A DNA stretch of 64,000 nucleotides, from the NCBI GenBank assembly GCA_021234155.1, contig JAJEKV010000423.1:124001-188000 (forward strand). The letters run 5' to 3'. Positions 13,071-25,903 of this stretch are shown one piece after another. A model generated the notes under the pieces. The model had not been told where the DNA came from and did no database searches. It worked only from the letters and a program-made list of their open reading frames with translations. The translations under genes were made by a program, and so were the position numbers. Position 1 is the first letter of the stretch, and each line of letters starts with the position of its first letter. This DNA is from Isoetes taiwanensis. Lineage: Eukaryota > Streptophyta > Lycopodiopsida > Isoetales > Isoetaceae.

Positions 13071-14018
13071 AGCATTCATTCCCATGTTCATGGCTTTATT
13101 ATATTATCGTTGTCCTTGCCAATTGCCCACTAGTTTTTATGCTTTGCTTCCCTCCTTTTCAATTGCCCATTAGTTATTTGGCTTTGCTTCCTCTTTCGGT
13201 TGCCTTCGTTTCGTATTCAATTCAATTCAGTTCAATTTAATATTGCGTTGCACTTTGCACCGCATTGTGCGCTTCCTCGCACCCATTTTGCAAAACTGCA
13301 TTACATTATTTCTAGGAAGGAAGGAAGGTATTTTTATTTGTAGGACAATGCTTCTAGCACATGTACTCTAAATATGATTCTAAACTTGTGGATAAGTGGT
13401 GGCTATACAATCCCCCTAGGTCTAGGATTGTTCGCTTTTGACCAAAGACATGCTATGCTTGACTCACACCAAGTCCATGTGTTCATTCGTGCCTATCTAC
13501 AAATGTTCACAGTTTTGTTTTATTCTACACTTGTTTGAAAGAAAAAAAAGCAAAAAAAAAACTACCATTTATACATCATAGATTATTTTAGCAATTTTTT
13601 TTTAGATTATAGATGTTTTTTGGTATGCACCTTGAGATTTGTATATCAGCATTCATTCCCATGTTCACGGCTTTATTATATTATTGTTGTCCTTACCAAT
13701 TGTCCACTAGTTTTCAAGCTTTGATCCCTCTTTTTGGTGGCTTGCATTTAACATTCAATTCAAATCAATTTAATATTGGGTTGCATTGTGCACCGCATTG
13801 TGCACTTCCTCGAGTTGCAAAAATACATTACATTAGTGGTAGCACAATGCCTTCTAGAACACGTACTCTAGATATGATTCTAAACTTGTGGAGAAGTGGT
13901 GCCTATTGCAATCCCCCCAGGTCTAGGATTGTTCGCTCTTGAACAAAGATATGTTATGCTTGACTCAATACCAACTCCATGTGTTCGTCTATAACTGTTC
14001 ATAGTCTTGTTTTGCTTT
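13071..14018. repeat. Direct duplication of about 400 bp
   Basis: 13,071-13,524 and 13,648-14,018 are diverged direct copies. Both begin AGCATTCATTCCCATGTTCA and share TTTATTATATTAT, TGCACCGCATTGTGC, ATATGATTCTAAACTTGTGG and GGTCTAGGATTGTTCGCT. There are many substitutions and small indels, so it is old. No coding content. About 120 bp of A/T-rich spacer lies between them. Confidence 0.85.
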
Positions 14019-15526
14019 GAACTATATATCTATAGAACTAACTTAAATCCTCTAAATATTTAGAAAATAAAGGGAAAAACCCATGGTTAAGTTCTTTTGC
14101 TTAGCTTCCTTACAATTGAACATTGAAAAATCTCAACTAGCTAAAAGATTCAAATATGAATAAATATTGCAGGCATTAGAGGAAAGATGAGATCACATTT
14201 TGTGAGGGATGCTTAAAAATGTCGCTTTTTTTGAAAATGGCTCAAGATATCTCATTCCAAAGTTATGTGGCAAAGATGTAATTTGCAAACTGCAACTAAC
14301 GGGTATCATTTTTCATTATAAATGAAGTCCATTCAAAAACTTTTTGTAGCAATGGATTCCTTCAAGATCTATCTAGTGATAACTCATTCCTTTTGGTTGA
14401 AATAAGCAAAAATCATATTTTTAAGGTTAATGCATATGACCATATTGAAATACATCATAACCATATATCATTGGAAAATCTTTTTTCATTAGCATTAATG
14501 GCAACATTTTCTTTGGCAAAAGTTATAGGGAAAAACAACAAGAATGAATGCCTTCATTAATTAATAGAGGGTAGGCATTCCATTGGAGGATTCTTATGGG
14601 GATAAAATGAGATCTCAAATTTCCTCTAATGGCTTTTTTACATGAAGAATTGAAAATGGTCATCCTACATGCCAATTTTGACAGGCCAATAATGAAGTGC
14701 ATGTATGCCTTCCCCTTCCCTTGGTTTGACATAACTTTAGATAGTTTAGGAGTTAATATCTTTTTTGGCATGTGATGCCTTGTAATTATCGAAATTCTTA
14801 GTTTGCCAAGTATGCCTTCATAATTTACACACAAGGCTTTGGAAGGCATACTGGCAGCAATTTGTGCACTACTTTTTGTGCATGTTTTCTTTTCCTTCTA
14901 CTTATTTTGTGCTGGCAAACTAGATGAAGGGTGAAAAGCTTAGGAAATTCATTGCTTACCCATTAATTCTTCCATCGTTACCCTTTTCAGATTAACATGA
15001 TCAAGTAAATCACCAAACACAATAAGCAGTCGGTAAGACGTGAAAATACCTGATTCCTGCGCCATATGTACAGAAAGATTTTGGGAGACATGCAGAGAGG
15101 GAAAGAGGACATGCACAAAGGATTGCATTGCATTGCTTTGCTTTGCTTAATTTTGTACACGATTCATACATTATATAATAGAAGAGAAATGGGGTTTGGC
15201 TATAGCTATAGGCTCATATCGCATGAATATCGGTGTATGTTGAGCAAGGTTTTAAGCTTAAAGTTCATTTCTTACTGCAAGTGAAAATAGGATGGACTTT
15301 ATACCCATTTTGGTTATTATCTTATGAAAAGATTATTGATATTGGAAGGTTAAGACTCAAACCAATGACTTTTGTTTTAGCAATGGATTGGAAGTATAAG
15401 AATTTGGATTGTAACTTGGTTTTTATGATAACTAAGTGCGGGTGCGGCGTTGCATGCGACATGCATCTGATTCTTATGAGCAACCACGGAGTTGCATACT
15501 ATTTTTTAAAAAGAACTGGAGGATTT
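14019..15526. other. Unassigned intergenic sequence
   Basis: AT-rich with short spurious frames. Nothing is recognised on either strand. Confidence 0.4.
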
Positions 15527-15551
15527 GGGTTTGGGGGGGTGGGGGGAGGGG
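15527..15551 (+). other. G-quadruplex candidate
   Basis: A G-rich tract with four runs of three or more G (GGG, G7, G6, GGGG) separated by 1-3 nt, which meets the simple quadruplex rule. No gene context is known. Confidence 0.5.
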
Positions 15552-15602
15552 TCTGCAAAAACCAAATCAAAAAACAAAAAACTACCCAACATACATAGGG
15601 GT

Positions 15603-15655
15603 GTAGGCATATATAGAATTTCTTTAGTAGTAGGCATATATAGAATTTCTTTAGT
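15603..15655. repeat. 27-bp tandem duplication
   Basis: Two copies of a unit beginning GTAGGCATATATAGAATTTC and ending TTTAGT, in direct succession. Confidence 0.85.
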
Positions 15656-17019
15656 CACTCGTATACTAAGAAATGTTATGTAAATCCAGAAAGACATATA
15701 GAGGATATGTTTATGCTATTATTCAAAGTTCCATGATAAAAGAGTTTCAAAACTATGGATTTAGACCAAGAGAATCTACTCGTCAAGTAATAAAAAAACC
15801 ATGTAAGTAGCAAATATTGATGCACCAAACCTGATGATACCAAAACTCTGGAATCTGTATAAAATCCAAGAATTGGTTTTTTGATGCAGCTTTATTTTGT
15901 AAGGTTCATTATATAACCTGAAAACTTCAACCTATACAAACATGATCTTGTAGAAAGAACAAAACACCACTAAATAAAAAAGTCCGAGGGGCGAAGAAGC
16001 TCAAGACTTGCAAATATTACTTTTCTTGCTCTTCTTTCTTTGCTTGCTTGATCTTGGATAGTCAAAAATTCTTTCGTCTTGGAAACCTCACAACCTTGGA
16101 AAAACCAACCCCAAAAAGGTTTCCACCTAAAGGGAAAATCAAGTATGCCTGATGTCAGCAAGCTATAGTGATTGTATATTGGAATATATGCGATGGAATA
16201 AACACAAAATTTGGACAAAGGCTTCCATATAAATGAAATTTTGGAGCTATAGTAGTTGTGTTATTTTAGAATACATGGTGGGAACAAAGAACATAGAACT
16301 TGGAGGAGGGGAAGATGACAAAGACTTCCAAAAGAGAGCTACCAAAGTCTATGTTGGTATTAAAGATAAGACCATTACTTGTGATGTTATTTGTGACAAA
16401 TATCTGTGGGGAACAACTCTAAATGTTTGACCACTTGAATCTAAAAACAATGACGCGGTTACTCGGGAAAAGACATGTACTTTTGTCCAATAAATTCCCT
16501 ACTATCTTATGGCCTTGTAAAATAAAACAAAATGCATAGAGACCTTATAAAATAAAACGAAACTCTAGAGGTTAATATGCAAGTTCATTGAGCAGAGCTT
16601 ATTGTATGTTTGTAAGCATGCTACATGGCAAGAAATGCACTACAAAGGTCCATTTTTTCGCATGTTTTTATGCATCTATACTGTGTTCAATGACTTTATG
16701 AAATAAGACAAATAAGGTGTAAATATCAGATGTAATATAAACTGTATCTACTAAGTACATGAGAACATAGAAACACTTATACATTTCATATGTGTATGAT
16801 TCACAAAGAACATAGAGATGCTTCATAGTCAAGGAAAAAATTTGCAACACAAACACTCATTATGACAGCAATAAGAACTGTTAATAAAAAAAGAAAACTC
16901 TTGCTTGTAACATCCATTTCTGTAGTTCAAATTTTGGCTAGAAACCCTTAGTCCTGCACTGGAATATAGATACCAGTCCATCTTTTAAATAAGCCCATTA
17001 TAAAATTTAGTACCTCCTT
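15656..17019. other. Unassigned intergenic sequence
   Basis: A plus-strand frame at 16,233-16,430 ends in a hydrophilic segment (DDKDFQKRATKVYVGIKDKT) that could be exonic, but I recognise no family. Confidence 0.35.
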
Positions 17020-17310
17020 TATGATGCCACCAACGTGGTTGTTGAGTGAACCTTCACAACTACCTGTAAATTCAAGCTAAGTTCAGCCAACTTGCAACAT
17101 AAGCTAATGTCTACCTCTTCTAGAAATGCCACCGACATGGTGGCTGAAGAAAATGAGAGCCCAAGTTCAGCTAATCTACCATATAAGCAAATGTCTACCT
17201 CTGCTAGAATGTGAACAGAGGCTGTTGTTGAAGAAATGAGAGCTAGCCATGCACTATTTACGATCGGCTAATTTGCCACATAAGCAAATGTCTACCTCCT
17301 CTAGAATGTG
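17020..17310. repeat. Three imperfect tandem repeats of about 85-100 bp
   Basis: Each unit contains a TTCAGCTAA-like block, a CATAAGCAAATGTCTACCTC core and CTAGAA (cores at about 17,083-17,124, 17,167-17,210 and 17,265-17,305), with GTGGTTGTTGA or GTGGCTGAAGAA-like spacers. Non-coding. Confidence 0.7.
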
Positions 17311-18478
17311 AACCTTAAATTTAAAATTCATGGCTGACATGCATAAAATGCAAGGTTCGGATTAGATCACTGGTCTCACCTGAAGTTTGATAAAACGTCA
17401 AATGTCAGTAAACATCATTGTGAGGACCATCCCTCCATGAAGTACGAAAGCTCATTGCTGAACAAAATATACAATTTCAAGAATCTTTTAGCCAAAACAA
17501 ACTAAAAACATAGTGTACTTGCAAGTTTATAACTACAGATTGTGGAAATTTTAAATGCCTATATTGATGCAGTTGTAGCATACCATCACCAGTTTACTTC
17601 CTTCAGCAGCTGTTCTGATCATGCGATATAGGCATGCCACCTGAGAAGACATAATAAATCAAAATAGTACCACTGTAGACCGAGTTTTAACAAATTCTAT
17701 ACAATTGAATAATCTGCAGTTCAAAATGAGCGCAATCTACAATCTGCTAGTGTTTGTACTCCATCATGACATGTCTAATACAAAGCATTTTCAGCATTCA
17801 AATGTATAACCAAGAGCTCTAGGCATCTGACAGAGTTCCAAACACTTCACAACATAAATAACAAACCCTATTTGCAGAAAAGTTCATTTGTTGCCTGCAG
17901 AGTCTGTACTAAAGACAAAGAAAGCTAATATCAACTTTCTAGCTAATATCAACTTTCTGCCCTTTCATCGTCAGTGAAGGCAGATGCATCAAGAAATTGA
18001 ATTTAGCAATCAGAGCAATGTAGCTAGTTTTAAACAAAGCACAAAACATAGAAATAACATAAATCTAAAATAGCTAGAAGAGAAGCAGATTTGCAGTTAT
18101 TATTTACCATGTGCATCAAGAGGCACGTAGCTTTGCAAGATAAGTTGGAGCAGAAAGGAGGCAATCCTTGGAATCAAATTTGTTGGCCACATCCTGGATC
18201 CCATCCAACCATTGCATCAATAAAATGCAACCACATTCCTCTTCATCCTAGCATTAAAAAGAATATAGAAAAGAAATAATACATGGCATGGCAATATGCC
18301 ATTGTTGCCATCAGAGATTGGCAAATTAAAACATCATCTGCCTTATGCTCAACATCATATGCCTTATGCTCAGGTTGTTATGCATAAGACAATAGCTTGG
18401 CCAAGGACGTTTATGCAAAGATATTGCTACATTACATGATGCCTTGGATAAACCATTATAAGCTGGGAAGGATTTCAC
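17311..18478. other. Unassigned intergenic sequence
   Basis: No gene is seen. Two minute tandem duplications occur: AGCTAATATCAACTTTCT near 17,922-17,958, and a CAT..TGCCTTATGCTCA pair near 18,335-18,372. Confidence 0.4.
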
Positions 18479-18628
18479 AGTGCACCTTATAATTCTTCAC
18501 ACAGTAGACCTCTTAAAAAAAATACCTCTTGTGTGAAGCTGGGATGATGAGAGTGCACCTTATAATTCTTCACACAGTAGACCTCTTAAAAAAATATTAA
18601 ACCTCTTGTGTGAAGCTGGGATGATGAG
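18479..18628. repeat. Tandem duplication, unit 73-77 bp
   Basis: Units 18,479-18,551 and 18,552-18,628 are almost identical (AGTGCACCTTATAATTCTTC ... GAAGCTGGGATGATGAG). They differ only in and just after an A-run. Confidence 0.9.
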
Positions 18629-20210
18629 ATCTGAAATTTGAATAAGAGAAATCATGTGGAGCCGGAATGATAAGAAAACATCTGCTATAACTGGACGCAA
18701 CAATAAGAGAAAGCTAATTAGATATGTCCAAACTCATACAACAACCCAAATGGAGTAAAATATATTGTTCTTACCTTATCGTTCTAAGCCTGATGTGCTG
18801 TGTTACTTACAATCGATACCATGCCGAAGAACAATCACTCTCTAAGCATCGCCAACATCCAGCAAGCATATACAGGCAATTAGATAAATCATACCTCCAT
18901 TTTTGAATCACGGCTATCCTAATCCATGTATGCATTGCCCTACACGATTTATCATGTTGCACTATCTCATGCTTGTTACCCCGCTCCTGTGGCCTTCATC
19001 AAGCTTGAAGCAGATCATATCTGGAAGAAGGCAAGGCTCGACCCGATTCAAAAAAGGTCTGATTAAGGATCAGCTAAGTAAAAGCTTCCAGAAGGCCAGA
19101 ATAGAAGAAGCAACAAATCGGGGAATCGGATAAATTCGACTGTCGAATCGGATAAGGATAGCCAAGGACAAATTCTCACCGGATAATCCGAGAATACGAA
19201 TGACGATCTTCCCGAACAGATGTCGGACCCGGACATGCATGAACCAAACATGAGTTTTTTTATTTCGATTTCTAGGGAATCAGGAAATTTATCCGGGAAC
19301 TAAAAACCTTCAGAACCTTAGGAAAATAGCTTAACAAAAATTCCAAAAAGTTTTCTACCAAACCGGGAAATCCAAATTTAAACAATAGATTTAAAATTAT
19401 TCTTTTATAACTAAATATAAGGCTTTAGTTATAGTAAACCTGTTGTAACTAAAGGCTGCAAACTATACTTGAACATGGTATTTGCAAAGGCTATGGAATT
19501 GTAATAAGTTTGTATGAAACAAGTTGCGTAAGTCCCTATGTGCCTGGAACTCCAGGTGTGCCTATGATCCAGCAGGCCAATCTTATCTTCAAAGAACACC
19601 TGGTGGTGGACAACCAATGAGACTGGGTACTAGAGTGTTTGTTCCATATCTCAGGTAGAAACATCTCTATAAGCATGAAGTGGTATTTTATCTGTTTAAA
19701 TTGTACTTGATATCTTTTTGTTAAGTGTGGTGCTTCATGATTGACAAACGAGCTCTACGATATTGTTGTAAATGTATAAAAACATGGAAGGATTCAAAGC
19801 TGGAGTAATCAGATACATTTTGGTACGTAAGTAGTAGTTATAATTTTTCTAAAATTCAATCGTCACATTTGCCCTTGAGTGATGAGGCTTGTTATGTCAG
19901 ATGGTAAATGTCGGATTGCGCTCGGGGCAACTGGTGATGGTGAAATGAATAATGTGAGCCACTCTGAGATAGAGTTGGTTTTGCCCAAGAAGATTGATAA
20001 AATCAAAAATTGTATTTGAAGATTTGGGAGGAACAATAGGCATGCTTATTGGTACTGGCCTTGCTGATGAAAATATGTAGCACAGTAACAAGGGGTTCCA
20101 AGGGGATTTGATATTAGATGTAAAAATGACAATTCCTAAAACCATAGACCATATCCCTAAAACAATTGAATGGTTTGTTATAAAAAAGACATAGATTTAA
20201 GATAAATACT
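18629..20210. other. Unassigned intergenic sequence
   Basis: A short CpG-richer patch lies at about 19,090-19,240. No coding region is recognised. Confidence 0.4.
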
Positions 20211-20278
20211 AATTGCGTTAGCTCAGTGATTATATTAGGAGGTTGATTTATTTTGGTAGAGGTTCGAGCCCTCGTACT
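20211..20278 (+). ncRNA. tRNA-like head of a SINE (Pol III A and B boxes)
   Basis: TTAGCTCAGTGA (20,218-20,229) fits the tRNA A box and GGTTCGAGCCC (20,261-20,271) fits the B box. They lie 43 bp apart, as in a real tRNA gene. Four of five T-arm pairs form. The acceptor ends do not pair and no anticodon arm is convincing, so it is not a working tRNA. tRNA-derived SINEs keep exactly this promoter pair. The 3' end of the element could not be placed. Confidence 0.6.
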
Positions 20279-21206
20279 TCATATTCTAAAACCTTAGGCG
20301 ACGCCGTATAGAGGTTTTATATACCATCAAAATCTGAGGCGAACTCATATTTCATATTTCAAAATAATAGGCGCCCCCAATCATAAATGACCATAAGCAA
20401 AATGAGAGGTGCCCAGAGGCCTCAAAATACAGTCTAAGTCATAGGATCGATAGATACGATGGCTGTGGTAGTCTAGGGTGAACCTTGTTTAGAATATCTA
20501 GCACAATATTTGGGGGTTTCTTTTGTACTTTTCTCCCTAAGATTTTTATATGATTTGATGGCTGTATTGCATGAGCTCTACTAATCAATACTTCTAGAGT
20601 GCACACTATAATTTATATATTTAACATCTATATCCTCAAAGTTTTGCCTCCTCCATTTTTATTTCTCTGATTTTCTAAAAACACTTTTATGCAAGCCTCG
20701 AGCCATTGTAGTTTAGGATTGTTTGAAAGTGTATACTTTTTTTTCAGGTCTGCATGACGAGCCTAAGTGTGGTGAAGCCATTTGAATAACCATATTATGG
20801 AGCTTCTGCATCTTGCAACATTGCCTCGTGCTACATTCAGGTGGCAAAGGAGCTGCTCATCAATCTCTGTCAGCAAAAGACTTTCCTGCCATAGTTTTTA
20901 TCATTTTGAGTTATAAATGTGAGATGATGCCAAGGCATACATTCACACGATTAATAATCTTCAAGAGTTCTATACATGCAGGCAATAAAATCGACTATGC
21001 TTTATGGTTCCAACAACAAAAACTTTGCAGAGGACAAACACCCAAAAGATAAAAAAAAAAGAAATACAGTGTCTATATTAATGTTCTTGATCGAATTATT
21101 TGTTATGCACTGCAACGATCATCTTCTTGCCATGGGGTCTTTTATGCGCCTAGGGATGCAGGGACCGTGGCCTCTGGGGCAATGCTACATGTAATGCTGA
21201 CTAGAA
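20279..21206. other. Unassigned sequence left of the copia element
   Basis: It may include the body and tail of the SINE (to about 20,450). No coding region is recognised. Confidence 0.35.
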
Positions 21207-21211
21207 TATCA

Positions 21212-21412
21212 TATCAATATTACAACAGAAATAGAATGGAAGAGAAAGCGTTGGACAATAAGAGACACTGTATATTGAATAATCCAAAACGGTACAACAT
21301 AGATATGATAACTAACTGGGACACGACTCTTGACTGACTCCTTTTGGACACGTAAGACACCTCTCTAAATATATGACATCAGCAGCTAATCTACGGCTCC
21401 AATATCTTAACA
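21212..21412 (-). repeat. 3' LTR of the copia element
   Basis: 201 bp, with three transitions relative to the other LTR. It is preceded on the coding strand by the short purine tract GTGGGAG. Termini are TGTTAAG and TTGATA. Confidence 0.95.
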
Positions 21413-21474
21413 CTCCCACTAGCCGGGATCAAGCTGCTTTGAGGAATTTCTTGAGATGTATAACATGTCTCTAT

Positions 21475-24400
21475 TCATTTGGAACTTCTCCGACCAAGTG
21501 CTTTTGTTAATAGATCAGCCTTCATGTCATTTGTGGAACAATCTTTGTAACTCAATACTCCACCAGAACTTTGCTCTCTTATGAAATGAAACCTCGTTTC
21601 AATGTGTCTGGTTCTTGCATGATATTTTGAAGACTGAGCAAGTGCGATTGCACTTCTATTATCACAGAATATGATAGTAGGTGCTTGCTGCTGTAACATG
21701 ATGCCTTGTAGCAAGTTTCTCAACCAAATTGCTTCCTGAGCAGCCGAGGTGGCTGCTACATACTCTGCTTCTGTACTGGAAGGTGCTGTTATTGGTTGAC
21801 GCTTACTTCTCCACGCAATCACACAACTTCCAAGCTGAAATATGAAACCAGAAGTGGACTTCCTGCTGTCCGTTTTTCCTGCCCAATCTGAGTCAGTGTA
21901 TCCAAGTAGTTTGAATTCACTTGGATCTGCATTTTTCCTGTAAGTCGGCACATAATCCTTGGTGCCTTTCACATATCTCATGATCCTTTTACTGCCTAAC
22001 GGTGTTGCTTCCCGGGTTATCCAAGAATTGGTATTTTGCTTCCCACCGCAAAGGAGATATCGTCGGTAATGTGGGGCAAGATAATTGAGACTACCAACTG
22101 CATGTCTATATGGGACATCTAGCATCTCTTTCTTTTCTTCATCATTAACTGGTTCCATCTCCTTAGTTAGCTTAATTCCACTGTCCATTGGGGTAGCCAC
22201 TGCATTACATTCCTCCATCTAAAATCTGGCCAATACTTCCTCAATGTACTTAGACTGCATCATCCGTAACCAACCTGCTTTGTCGTCTCTCATAACTTGA
22301 ATGCCTAAGCAGTAGTGTATCTCCCCATGTCAGCCATCTCAAACTCTTGGATAATTCTTTGCTTGACTTGGTGAAGAAAAACTTTGTCATTGGCAACAAG
22401 AATGCAATCATCAACGTATAATGCCGTAATGACAAAGAATGCTCCCACTCCCTTATAATAAACATTACCATCTGCATTGGTGCCGACAAATCCAAGAGAG
22501 GTGAGAAAAGCATCCATACGTTCATACCAAGCTCGTGGAGATTGGCGCAGCCCATACAATGCTTTATGCAGTCGGCATACTAAGTTCTCATGACCAGGCT
22601 GAATGTAACCTGTGGGCTGCGATATATAGACTTCCTCTTGAAGTTCTCCATTGAGGAAGGCAGTTCGGACATCCATTTGATGAATCTCCAAGTCAAATTG
22701 AGCAGCCATGGCAAGAAGAGTACGGATGGATGACATACGCCCTACTGGAGAATAGGTTTCAATGAAGTCAATTCCTGCCACCTGTGAGAATCCCCTTGCC
22801 ACAAAACGTGCTTTAAATCGCTCCACATTGCCAGCTGCATTACGTTTGACTTTAAAGAGCCTTTTAGTGCTTACGATTTGTCTACCTGGAGGAAGAGTAG
22901 TGAGTGTCCATGTCTCATTCTTCATTAAAGATTGGTATTCCGAATCCATTGCTTGCTGCCACTGTTCTGCATCAGGTCCGGATAAGGCTTCCTCCACACT
23001 ACTAGGCTCAATTATGGGTATATGCTCAGATATCATTAGCCCCCGTGCATGCTTCCGCCGATTTATGATTGCTACCTCCGCATCAATGGCACGTTGACTC
23101 TTGAAGCTGATTCTTCCTGATTTAGTCTTTCCTCGGTTGGGTCTCTCACTTTAGATCCATCCTGTGTGCTTCGTATCACACTAGCATAGGGGAGGGATGT
23201 GGGTGACTCAACTCCCACTTCATGTGGAGGTTCGATATGTCCATGGTCATATTGTCATCTTCTTGTGGCTGTTCTGCTACTGCGGCTGCATGTGGCAGCT
23301 CTTCTTCATGAGGCAGCTCACTACTAGCACTAGAAGATGCATGGAACTCTCCCCCAGCTTCATTATGTATTGCTGCTGTAATTATGTCATCATGAGCAGC
23401 CATATAATCTTCACACCATGCATCTATAGCCTGAAAATCAATGACTCGGCTGAATGCCCTTGCTGGACTAGCTGTCAAGTCCCTCGCCCCCCCATAAAGT
23501 TCAGATTCATTGAAGATAACATCCCTGCTTATGATCAGCCGCCTATTCCGGACATCAAATAATCTGTAAGCTTTGGATTCATGCGAATAGCCAACTAAGA
23601 TGCACTTCTGACTCTTGGGATCCAACTTCTTCCGCTTTTCCTTGGTGATGTGAGCATAAGCTACACATCCAAAGGTGCGTAAATGAGACAAGGATGGCTT
23701 GGTTCCTGTCCATAATTCAAATGGAGTCTTCCCCTGGACGGCTTCAGTTGGCAATCTATTTCTCAAGTAGGCAGCCGTCATTACCGCTTCTCCCCAAAAC
23801 ATGTTAGGCATGCGAGCATATTGCAGCATACTGCGAACGCTTTCTAATAGGGTCCTATTCATCCTTTCGGCCATTCCATTCTGATCCGGGGTATATAGGG
23901 CTGTGTACTGCCGTTCTATGCCATGTGCATTGCAAAAGCTTTCAAATTCATTGGAGAAGGATTCTCCTCTATCAGTTCTTAACCTCTTAATGCGCTGATT
24001 AAGTTGGTTTTCAGCAATGGCCTTAAATTCTTGAAAGAATTGAAGTACTTCAGATTTAGTAGCAAGCAACCGTGTCACCAAGTACTTCTTTTTCCAATCG
24101 TCAGGGTCTGCATTGGGCCGCATACATCTGAGTGGATTGTCTCCAAAAGATCTTGTGCTCGTGAGCTTGCAACTGCTGGGAATGAAAATCGACTTTGCTT
24201 GCCAAGGACACAAGCCTCACAAAAAGGTAGAGTGCAACCACTGCCCAAGGTGATGCCATCTGCCATGTTCTCCTTTATTAACTTCTGCAAGGCCTTGTCA
24301 TGCACGTGGCCAAGGCAATTGTGCCATAACTGAACTTCTCTATCACTTTCCCTGACCACCAGTGCTCTTGCTGGCATTAGTATGGTGGCATCCAGCTTGT

Positions 24401-25658
24401 AGAGGCCATCATGCCGAATACCACTAGCTATTTTTCTCCCATTTTCACTTACGATGTGGCATGCCATCGCTTCAAACGTGATGAAGAACCCTGCACCTGC
24501 TATCTTGCCCACAGACAGTAAGGTTTGAGTAATCCCTGGAACATAGTATACATCTTCGGTTTTGGATCCTGTTGCCAGCTCAACCATGATGGATCCTTTG
24601 CCACATATCTCATGAGAGTTGCTGTCACCAACATACACCTTCCTTCCAGCAGGCATCAGTTCTAAGGTGTGAAAGATTTCTTTGACAGGTGACATATGCA
24701 TGGACGCTCCGGAATCTAGCCATAGAACTTTCATCTCATTGATATATGGCGTAGTGTGAACCATGAACAATTTACCATTGCCTTCATACTTATCTTGGTT
24801 GTTCACTGGCCCCCTACGACGGTCATCTTTCAACTTAACCCTGCAATCTTTGGCGATATGGCCGGGCTTGTCGCAGCGAAAACATAGTCCCTTATTTGAA
24901 GGAGGGTTTCTCTGAAATCTGGTTGCCCCTGTACCTGTTCTTGATGTGCCTGCACCTGTCACACTGGAACTTCTAGCTACTGGTGCTGCTGGAGCCTTCC
25001 CTGTTCATCTTGGCCATATTGGTCTTCTATTCCTCCCTGCAAAGAAAGCAGCATCCTTGGAAGAAGATGCCTCTAGCTTCAACTTTCTCTCTTCTTCAAT
25101 GAGAGCTGCAATCATTTCTTCAAATGATTGTGAAGGCAAATTAGCTAGAGTTGTGGCCACTGATTTGAATGTAGGAGAGAGCCCATTCAACAAGACTGCC
25201 TTGGAATCTTCTACAGTCACTTTTGACTTCACCCGGGCTAATTGTACAGATAAACATCTCATGCGGCTTACAAATTCTGCTATGCTCTCCTGTCCTTCCA
25301 TCTTTAGAGCAAAGTACTACTGTTTGAGGGAAAGCTCACATGTTTTTCCTGCACCTTCAAAAGAATTATGAAGAGCATCCCAATTCTCCTTCGCCATCTT
25401 TGTCAAATCCATCAAATGGATATATTCTTCTCCCAAGGCAAGGCCAATCATTGTGATTGCCTTGCGATCCCTGCTTTCCCATTCTGTAGCCTTTGCAGGG
25501 TCTGTTGGTTTTGATTTTGTCCCTTCTACAACTCCCCATGATCCTTCCCGCATGAGGAGCAATTGCAATTTAACAGATCATGTGTGGAAATTTTCCCCTG
25601 TGAATTTTTCCAAGAACTTCTCTAAAAATTTATCCATACCTGGAGTAGGATTCGTCAT
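21475..25658 (-). pseudogene. Copia gag-pol polyprotein with stops, deletion and frameshift
   Basis: Start ATG at 25,658 (MTNPTPGMDKFLEKFLEKFT). Gag continues with in-frame stops at 25,578-25,580 (TGA), 25,317-25,319 (TAG) and about 25,003 (TGA). A CCHC zinc knuckle (CFRCDKPGHIAKDC) lies near 24,880. The protease is WLDSGAS near 24,720. The GAG-pre-integrase finger runs from LWHNCLGH to CEACVLGK near 24,190-24,340. The integrase keeps its first Asp (HSDVCGP), second Asp (RTDRGESF) and the Glu (NRTLLE), but a short deletion with frame change near 24,070-24,130 removes the strand after the first Asp. RT lies at 22,305-23,036 with YVDD intact, followed by a frameshift near 22,300. RNase H (YTDSDWAG, STEAEY) ends at 21,475. 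In the family these proteins build the capsid and copy and integrate the element. This copy can only move if helped. Confidence 0.93.
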
Positions 25659-25891
25659 CTGTATTTTTCTTCAGAGCTAAATTCTGAGCCTCTGGAAAAC
25701 ACTTGTCTTTGGAACAGAGAGCCTCTCGAAAATGCTCCTCCTTTGAGTCGATTCCTGATTCTGTCTCCTTTGTCTCAACTGGCTGTTCACTATTTGTAGA
25801 GCTCTTCGAACCCTAAGTGCTTCAGAAGATATCTTCTCCTGCTTGTGCCGGTTTGGGTCCTGCTGACCCTACGCTTCCCCATCGCCCTGTA

Positions 25892-25903
25892 GCTCTGATA
25901 CCA
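25892..25903 (-). promoter_or_regulatory. Primer binding site (initiator Met tRNA type)
   Basis: TGGTATCAGAGC on the minus strand directly after the 5' LTR. This is the standard iMet-tRNA primer site of plant copia elements, which primes minus-strand DNA synthesis. Confidence 0.92.

Noticed and set aside
15233-15598. 121-codon ORF ending in a Gly-rich tail
   Set aside because: The Gly run is the translation of the G-quadruplex tract; the upstream part matches nothing and has no coding signature.
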